The notes under the pieces: generated by a model | Told to the model about the DNA's origin: nothing | What the model saw: the letters and a program-made list of their open reading frames with translations, nothing else | Databases searched by the model: none | Part shown: positions 56,213 through 64,000 of the stretch, piece after piece | How positions within the stretch are numbered: the stretch's first letter is position 1 | Layout: the number at the start of each line of letters is the position of its first letter | Position numbers and translations under genes: made by a program | Assembly: GCF_003589595.1 (NCBI RefSeq) | Contig: NW_020653713.1 | Span: forward strand, 6,324,360 to 6,388,359 | From: Hyposmocoma kahamanoa | Taxonomy: Eukaryota > Arthropoda > Insecta > Lepidoptera > Cosmopterigidae | Length of the DNA: 64,000 bases | Reading direction: 5' to 3'

Positions 56213-58751
56213 TGTCCTAAATGACAAACCGAAAATACGTAGTCTTATGTTATCAATTTATCATGAATAAAGTTAATCTATAATCCCCAAACAGGCTATT
56301 TGAAAAAAGATAATTTTATTGATACCGCATTGAAGAATCTCGTCATCTTTAGTGTGCACAATCACTAACAACAACAAAACGACGGTAATCTGTTCCAAAG
56401 TCCATGTAACAATTGCACCCGTTCAATGGGTGACGTCACGACGGCAATTGCTCTACAGATGCCAACTCGGACTTCGGTCTGACAGCCGGAAGTCTCGTGG
56501 ATAACAACGGGATCAAGGTTGAATTGATCGCAACAAGTTTCTAAACGCCCTGGAGAAATGGGAATATGAGCGGAATTGAAGAACGGAGATTTAGAATTTT
56601 GATTATGAAAACAATTTACTAGATAAAAGAAGCGAATGGAGAATTTAAACCAAAAATAACTAAGGACGAAAATCTACGACGAGATAAATAATACGAGTTT
56701 ACTACTTATTACATTCCATCCAAAATAGAATTAAAAAAATAAAATATAATTATATATACAAGGCAAATTTTTGAATAATATTACCAACAAAAAATAAAAC
56801 TAAACATAACTGATTTCAACACACATTTAATATATTATAAACAAATTATAAAATAAAGCTTACTACAGATTTTATACAATTTTGATAAGATTGTATGTAG
56901 CTAAAGCGTGCTGACAAGTGTAATACCTGTATAAACTCTGTAGCGTTAAATTGATATGTATCGTAAAATTTCGTAATTTATGAGCTCACTTTCGTGACTT
57001 ATTACAATTATACAATGTTAAAAAACAACACAATTACGTAAATTCATATAATACAATATGCTAATAACATCTTATTTAAACCTTGAAGCGTAAACTTGAA
57101 CTTTGAATACGTAAAACGTGATAAAAAAGTTACTAGATACAAATGAAATTTAAAATAAAAAATAAACAAGATTTTTATATTTACTTTTGTAGCTCATCTA
57201 AAAGAAACCAGTTATAAAACGTGAACAGATTAAACTCCAACTCTCGAGTAATGATTTCATGACTTATTTATTATTACCAGTAATTAAATAACAAAAACGA
57301 TATCGTAATCTTGTGAAGTTATTTCATGGATTCAGATCCTTTGATCTGAATGCAATTCTAAACGGACGGACAGCAATCTGATTAAACAAAGACTTATAAA
57401 CAGACAATTTCAGCGTTAACGACAACTGCCTGCCGAGAACCAAAACAAGGACTTTGCTCCCACACAGACACCACTTCTGCTAATATTTTTAAACCTCTTA
57501 AAGCATATAAAGAAGTTGCAAAATAGGATGGCTGTTACATTTTCTGCGTCTCAGAATTTTGTCAACATCGAGAAATTTTCTCCAGTACAATCATCGCTGT
57601 TTGTAGCAGCAAAGCGAAAATGACAAACAAACAAAATTAATAAACGGATAGGTAATTTGAGCTTAAACGACAATTGCGCCGTCTCTGTACCAAAACAGAC
57701 TTTGCTCTTGTGATCCGATACTCAGATGAAGGAAAAGTGAATATGACGAAGTTAGAGTGAGTAGACTAAGTAGATTGAATGAGGTTTTCCTAAAGAGGCA
57801 GGTTATAAAATAATAACATATCTGCACAAATTGTAAAATTACATAATGTCGCATAACCTGAAGTTTGACGGACGTGACACTGTCGAATATTTGAATCGCA
57901 CAAAAAACAAGATTATGGGTCCCGATAATTTCACAAAGCAACATATATTTTTTAATTTAAGATTAGTTTAAGAGGGTAAAGCGCTGGTGAACTGTAATAC
58001 AGGGCTAGTTGCCATATGGTCTCCAATTTTAATTTCACTGACTTTATTTAATGTAAAATCTGCTCCTTTGTGTTGAAATAATAATTATCCCTAACGTCAT
58101 CAGAATTGATTGATGATTGTCGTCTCAATTATTATCGTTTATTTTATACTCTCGCCTCTCCCTTGGCCAAAAAGATTAATTGTGATTTTTTAAATGGGAG
58201 AGACGGTATTCTCCAGCATTGTTATTATTATCAAAACCAAATAAAAGATATCGATCGAAGTGTGAGTACGTAAGTTAGGATATTCGTTGAACATCGACGT
58301 ATCGAATTCATTTGATCTTTATTATCAGATCATATCTATATGTACGATTTAATTATCGGATTGATTCGATGTTTTGACAAGAAGAAATTCTATTCGATGC
58401 ATCGATATTTTTGAATAAAAACATCGAATCATAGAGAACACTAACTTTGGCGTGCCTCTGTATTTCTATTTGATATTGTTAAATCATTTAGTGTTTGTTT
58501 TAGTTGTATTTATAATCCTAGCTTATTTTATTCTTATGTGAATAAATAATTGAAAATGTATCGAACTTATTTGTCTATTTTAGACCTTTAGTTTACCTTA
58601 TTTTTTTCACCTAAAAATGTATGTCTTATCAATGCAATACTATTTTTTTCAAGTTCCTGGCTTCTCTTGACCAGTACTGCGAAACGAACATAAAAGTATT
58701 ATAAAATTAAACACGTCACTATAGCGACAGCACCACGCTATTGATATAAGT

Positions 58752-59126
58752 GTTAGGGCACGTTCCCACTACGTCGTGACGACAGATTGTCGTGCAGTTT
58801 ACAGTGTCGTGGCTTGTATATTTAAATGAAGTTGTTCACATATAGCACGACACGATTAACTGTCGTTCGCCATTTTTTATCGTTACAACGACAAACTGTC
58901 GTCACAGTGGGAATAGCTAGAACGACAGTCGTCGGACGATAAAAACGTGACGACAGATTGTCGCAGCTCCTATTGTTGTCACGATTTAATGGGAACAGCT
59001 AGTCACGACAGTCGTTCAACGATAAAAAATCGTCCACGACAGATAGTCGTGATATGGGAACAGGCTAGACACGATAGTCGCCCAACGATAATAAAATGTG
59101 ACGACATAGTGGGAACGCGCCCTAAC
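58752..59126. mobile_element. MITE with internal repeated palindromic units
   Basis: Ends GTTAGGGCACGTTCCCACTA and TAGTGGGAACGCGCCCTAAC are inverted repeats. The interior repeats a unit starting TGGGAA at 58908, 58990, 59055 and 59110 (spacing 82, 65, 55). The full units contain ACGACAGTCGT- and CGACAGATTGTCG-type palindromes and an AACGATAAAA block. Confidence 0.7.
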
Positions 59127-60247
59127 TCTGCGTTCACTGTTTAGCTAAGAAAAATAAAGAAGTATTCGATGCTAAAAAAACATATATGTTTTTAAGCTGC
59201 ATATCGAAAAACATCGATGCAAGGTTTCGATGTTTTACATCGAATGAAGACATCGGTGTATTTTCTTAGTGGACATATACGTAAGTAATTATGTACAAAC
59301 TTAAATATTGTTTGGTTTTCAATAGTTTCCGTTGTTCGAAGCTTACGTTAGGCGACATAAGGAATGGCAAGCCAAACATGGAACTTGAACTGTGTCCAAA
59401 TGACTCAGCAGGTTATTGATAAAACACGACAATTTCGTGTCGTTGCAAGGAAGTCAATCTAACTTGAGAGGTCAGGAGGTTATAAATAACTTTTTAAAAG
59501 GAGACTTACGGGGAAGTTCTTAGGACACGTATTTATGGGGAATTTAATATAACAAATAGAAACAGGTACTACAGATTACTTCTTAAACCACATTACGGTT
59601 ACACAACAACAGCATAAAACATCACTCGCTTAAATTATGGCCGGTTCAAATGACAAACGCTAGACGCGAGATTACAATTATACGAATTTTATTCATAATT
59701 AGCCTGCGGCGTTTACATGCTAACGCGTATTGAACACAAAAACATAATTGCTAATCATAGCAGTAACTTCAAAGTTCAATGTGCATTATTAATAAATGAG
59801 CGAGTGAGTAATAAACATGTAGATATAATTGGAGTCAAAGGACAAAACATATCACTTGCAAATAAAAACATCACATTATAATGCAAATGGAAAGTAAAGA
59901 AAGGAAAGTAAGTACAAAGGTTAGATGAATAGTTTGTATTAACTCAGTCAATCACGCTTGAAACGGGTTATTCTTTTTATACTTGAAAATAATTCCGGCG
60001 GTACAATATCTGAACAAACTAAAGCCTGTCTAAAGGTTGTAATGTAGTAATGAAAACTAGCAGATAATGTAAAAGTACTTCGTATAGTTATAATAATAGC
60101 GGAAAGTTCCAATTTTGTTAATTTAGAAATTAAAAAAATAAACGTAGGTTAATTCGAAACCCTCAAACCGGAGTACTGGTAAGGACTGGTTCTGGCTCTG
60201 GCATTGAAATAATGAATAACCAAAGCAAAACTGATTAAAACGTGTAG

Positions 60248-60730
60248 AGCTCCTTGTGAAAGAGTTCGTCCGCGGCAGTAGGTACTGCCACCTTACTTAT
60301 TTCCTTACCTATTTAAGAGAGTGTTCGGTTCAATTTATATACAGTTCAGCTGCGTGGTGCACCAAACTGCCCCGCATCTATAGCAGCGGAATAATTTGTA
60401 ATGGTGCCTGAAAGCGATAAGGCCGCCGATTGTATCTTTAACTATGTTTTATATTGTCACTGCTTTTATTTTGCATGGAATAAAGCTTATTCTATTCTAT
60501 TTCTACCGCTAAGCAGTAATGTGAGCATTACTACGTTCCGGTTTTGAAAGGTAAAGGTGCTGTTGAAATTACAGACACATGGGACTTGTCAACTATGTTG
60601 TGAAGAGCGCATTGGCAGTGACCCTGAAATCTATGTCATTTACAGCTCTGAGTGGTACTCCAACCAACGAACAACAACCAACCAGGCGCACGACTTTCCC
60701 GTCTTTTCACTTGGTGTCATTAAAAAATAC
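60248..60730 (+). repeat. Interspersed repeat A split by a LINE tail
   Basis: Left part from AGAGCTCCTTGTGAAAGAGT to about 60312; right part from CTATTTCTACCGCTAAGCAG at about 60499 onward. The intervening DNA is a separate insertion. Confidence 0.65.
60313..60498 (+). mobile_element. LINE 3' tail nested in repeat A
   Basis: GATAAGGCCGCCGATTGTAT and GGAATAAAGCTTATTCTATT are typical of lepidopteran LINE 3' ends. Flanks CTATTT on both sides suggest a short target duplication. Confidence 0.6.
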
Positions 60731-61307
60731 GTCCTAGATTAAACCATACAAATTAAAACACATATTACTAGTCTTATACTACGGCAATGTTGACGTAAAT
60801 TGAATAGAACGGAGGCGATAGACAGCCAATGGACAAAAAACTGATTCGCGGATATTTTTTGCGTCAAGTACTTTGTCCGGCAGCGTAACATCGTACGATG
60901 TTAATTATTACCTCAGCGCGATTCGAGTCAAGGCCGGCCAACACAAATGGGTTGGCGTGAAGAAGGGTGTTTTTCGACCCTTACTCGATTTTTACTTAGT
61001 AACTGGGCCCCAACTGCTAATTTTCTTGAAATCACTGGTCATTGTAATTCCATTGAGACTCCACTGAAATTATATTGCAATTACGACAACATTTCTTATT
61101 CTGGTAAAATCTAGTTGCAATGGCAGTTAAGTTTCAGTAGAGAGAGAAGAGCAGTAGTTTAGTAGAGTAGTGTGAAGGGATGTGCTCTTTAGCTCCGATA
61201 TTTATCGAGCCAAGTTATTATGTAACGAAGATGAAGTTGTTAATTTTGGTACCTATCTAATAAATTACAATGAAATGAAATTAATTATAAATAGTTATAA
61301 CACATTT

Positions 61308-61440
61308 TTATAATGCATCGTTGGATTCTTCTCCATATGAGCGGGAATCATCACTTGACTTCTCATTAACATTAATTATTAATTCTTGAGCATACAAATC
61401 AAACGCAACATCACGATCCCAATCAGACAATATCTTCTTT
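61308..61440 (-). other. Short open frame of unknown nature
   Basis: After an acceptor-like TTTCAG, the minus strand reads KKILSDWDRDVAFDLYAQEL then an acidic SSDDSRSYGEESND tail and stop TAA at 61310-61308. The frame has no ATG and a stop just upstream. It may be a transposase fragment or a terminal exon; I do not recognise it. Confidence 0.2.
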
Positions 61441-62639
61441 CTGAAATCTGCTCACATATAAAAAGTCGTATCGGAAACGCATTAGGACATCATTAATTGA
61501 TTAGAATTGGAGCTGTGAAAAGTTAAATAAATGGTTGGACAGAGTATAACCACCGAGAAGCCACTACTTTTAATTTTTAGCAGAATACTAAACGTACAAA
61601 ATCCTGCCACTGGCAATCTACCGATACACAACTGAAATGATTTAAAATTTACAAGACAAGGGGCACTGGTTTTTGAGTGACGTTATAAATGCAATTAATA
61701 CAATTTAATTAACGTTGTATACCGTACCTAAATGGTGAATCGAGATGATAGTACCGAAGGTACGTGTTTATGGGAATAGACATTAGCCTATATTAAGGCG
61801 AGGTATTTAACGCAAGCCTACATTTTAGGAGGTGATGTGTGGTGGACCGCCTGTCGCCCCTTAACACGCGCACTGAAACTAAATATGAATGAAATAAGAA
61901 CTGGCAGAGAAAATTTGATATTTATTAAATATTAGCGAGCCGAGAAAGTTTGTATGTCTCTACGACGACGATAAGAACGGTCTAAATATCAAGTCTGATG
62001 TGCTAGGAAAGTGGGTAAGAATCGTGTTACATAAACCCTTCGCTATTGATACCTACATGTATATAAATAAATATACGAATATACGAGTATTCGAGCAACT
62101 TTGAGATCACGCTGTTCTAACAACGGACTTTGAGCACGAACTTTGAAATGCATGCACAATTTAAAAAGAATACATTTTGTTTAGGAGATTCAAAGTGGTC
62201 GTTTAAAGCTAGCAATTCAATTAAGCATTAGGTAGAGTAATTATTCAAGTCGTAATTTGCATTGAAATAAGTGTAGAAAGTGCCGAATTCCACGGAATGT
62301 AAAGATTCTCAGAACATTTCAGTTCTAATAAACATTCGTACAACAAGGTGGGCAAAGGCGATCTCCGTCAGTAAAAACGGATTTTCGGGATTCTTAGTTT
62401 CTCAGAAACAAGGTTGCTTTTTAATAGGTTCTACGAATACGCTTACTAATGTAACAAAGTAAAGATTTTAATATTGATATTTGATTAAATTTAATTTAGA
62501 AATACAATAGATTTTTTTATTTAATGTGCCAAACATCCACTCCAACAGGTTTCAAGGGAATTAATTCCCTGTACTATGAACCTGTACGCTATATATGTAT
62601 GGCCTACATTTATTTCTCAAATGAAATCAAATCATTTAT

Positions 62640-62780
62640 TGTCTACGTACGTCTAGATCATAGTTTCCCAAAGTGGACCCTACGGCCCCCTAGTAGGCGC
62701 TGAAGAGTCCCGAGAGAGGGCGGTTAAGCAATTAGGGGGGCGTAGATGCTGTCCAGGAGGTGCTACCGCATTTGAAAAAG
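62640..62780. repeat. Possible hAT-type repeat fragment
   Basis: TCATAGTTTCCCAAAGTGGA followed by GGCCCCCTAGTAGGCGCTGA resembles ends of widespread hAT-derived repeats. The opposite end was not found. Confidence 0.3.
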
Positions 62781-63007
62781 AAACCTGAATTATCTACACA
62801 GCCTACACTGCAAATACACATTTTTTTATCCATGTGACTTTTTGTGTTAAGTTAACAGAAAAAATACAATGTTTTCAATTATTTTTTGTGGTGGTGGGCG
62901 CTGATATTTTTTATCTTGCATAAGTGGATGGTGAGCCAAAGAATTTGGGAGCTATGGTGTAGATTCTAGAAGTTCTTAAATAACATTGTTATGTCAGTAC
63001 GCATTGC

Positions 63008-63108
63008 TATCTCTCGTGACATTGAGTGTAATTTGTGATTGTCTGTGTGTGTCCATGCCACCCGCGATACAGGGTTTTCCTAATGTGAGGTTATGAGTAA
63101 TTTACTAA
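63008..63108 (+). repeat. SINE family B 3' fragment
   Basis: TCTCTCGTGACATTGAGTGT, GTGTGTGTCCATGCCACCCG and CGATACAGGGTTTTCCTAAT match the 3' half of the copy at 55768. Confidence 0.65.
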
Positions 63109-63549
63109 ATTCCATTTTCCGAATTGGTCCTACCGGTAATCGAACCCTATAATAACTTTTGTTATAAAGGCTGAATAATATATCTAAGGCAAAATGCGTT
63201 GCAAAATAAGCACTTCATAACTTTAAATCGCAAAATTTTCAATACAAAAGACATACAATTATGTATGTACATATTTAGTAGCAAAAAATGTGCACGTTCA
63301 CAAATTCCTAAAATACGGAAGGTCCATTCTATGGCCTACCGTATATAGGTAAAGGTTGATTTATTCAGTCAAAGGTATTGAATATTAATCGCAATTCACA
63401 AGGCGATAGCGTTTAATTTTAATTACTTCCACATCGGAAGTTTTACTATGCACATATTTTTTCCTATAATTCTACACTTGCAACTGGTTTAACAATGAAT
63501 ACTTATGGGTTGTGATCTCCCATTAATTTAGCGCGAATGAGCCGCGCGC

Positions 63550-63756
63550 GGTCATTCTCGTACTTGTGTTCTATACCTAATTTCCGTGGCAATTTTTATC
63601 ATGTAAGTATTCGATTTTCATATAGTGCAATAATATTTCATATTCGAGTATTGTATTGTGAAATATTATTAAATAATTACACGATAATATCTTGAATATT
63701 TTAATAATAAAAATTGCCACGGAAATTAGGTAGCGAACATTAGTCCGAGAATGACC
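63550..63756. mobile_element. MITE family J (207 bp), about 50-bp inverted ends
   Basis: Ends GGTCATTCTCGTACTTGTGT and its partner read inward to a shared ACCTAATTTCCGTGGCAATT block. The centre has a further small palindrome around AATATTTCA/TGAAATATT. The target duplication is unclear. Confidence 0.65.
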
Positions 63757-64000
63757 TGACTAACGTGTTTTCATCTTCATCATCACACGTTTATTCATCA
63801 TTATATACAGATCTCCTCTAAGGCGAGGGTTTAGGCAATATGTCGCCACGCTTTTTAATTCATTTTCGTAAAAGTTGTAAGAGAATAAAAATAAAAAATA
63901 TGTCAGCACGCTTTTAGTATTGTGGTCCATAAACAACATTTGAATGAGATGACATTGATTATAGTATAAGAATTGTATAGAAATACTAACACTCTACTAC

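Larger units (their letters stand above)
42586..64000. other. Upstream region of Acsl, no coding exon seen
   Basis: No exon with recognisable protein similarity was found on either strand apart from transposon remnants. Part is presumably 5' UTR introns and promoter of Acsl, but no transcription start can be fixed. Long stretches (44900-45700, 53000-54000, 56300-58700, 59200-60200, 61500-62580) look like plain AT-rich non-coding DNA. Confidence 0.5.

Noticed and set aside
58947..59144. 65-codon frame with repeated HDSR-like peptides
   Set aside because: The repeats come from the palindromic units of a MITE, not from a protein.

Overview
The window looks like AT-rich nuclear DNA of a lepidopteran insect, probably a butterfly. 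The evidence is two spliced insect-type genes with short conserved exons and long introns, many tRNA-headed SINEs, several kinds of MITE (short non-autonomous DNA transposon), and decayed LINE pieces of the sort common in Lepidoptera. No bacterial, plasmid or phage features are present. The species cannot be named from sequence alone. A 10-N assembly gap lies at 49728-49737.

Layout. (1) 1-3381, plus strand: 3' part of Spt5, the large DSIF subunit of the RNA polymerase II elongation machinery. It has a 132-nt exon and a 2.86-kb uninterrupted terminal exon; the N-terminus lies off the left edge. (2) 3382-6285: the gap between two convergent genes, occupied mostly by a 5'-truncated, frameshifted LINE on the minus strand. 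(3) 6285-42585, minus strand: a complete long-chain acyl-CoA synthetase of the ACSL3/4 type. I assembled 14 coding exons by splice sites and reading phase; they join to exactly 715 codons plus stop. A 1.7-kb AT-rich 3' UTR follows, and the first coding exon holds only 23 coding nt and sits about 20 kb upstream of the next. (4) 42586-64000: no coding exon recognised. This is presumably the 5' flank or 5'-UTR introns of the acyl-CoA synthetase. It contains two CpG-rich blocks or patches, a decayed Tc1-like transposon and many repeats.

The two genes are not functionally linked. Spt5 acts in transcription elongation in the nucleus. The synthetase activates long-chain fatty acids at ER or lipid-droplet membranes. 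They end tail to tail.

Most of the biological interest outside the genes is in mobile DNA: hAT-like MITEs with intact 8-bp target duplications (one nested inside another palindromic repeat), a PIF/Harbinger-like MITE family with TAA duplications that forms a tandem dimer, an element with perfect 33-bp terminal repeats, a perfect 27-bp hairpin, a MITE with internal palindrome-bearing repeats, and a 214-bp tandem duplication that keeps a coding-like frame. I found no convincing new multi-gene system. Family names for repeats rest on terminal repeats and target duplications read by eye.
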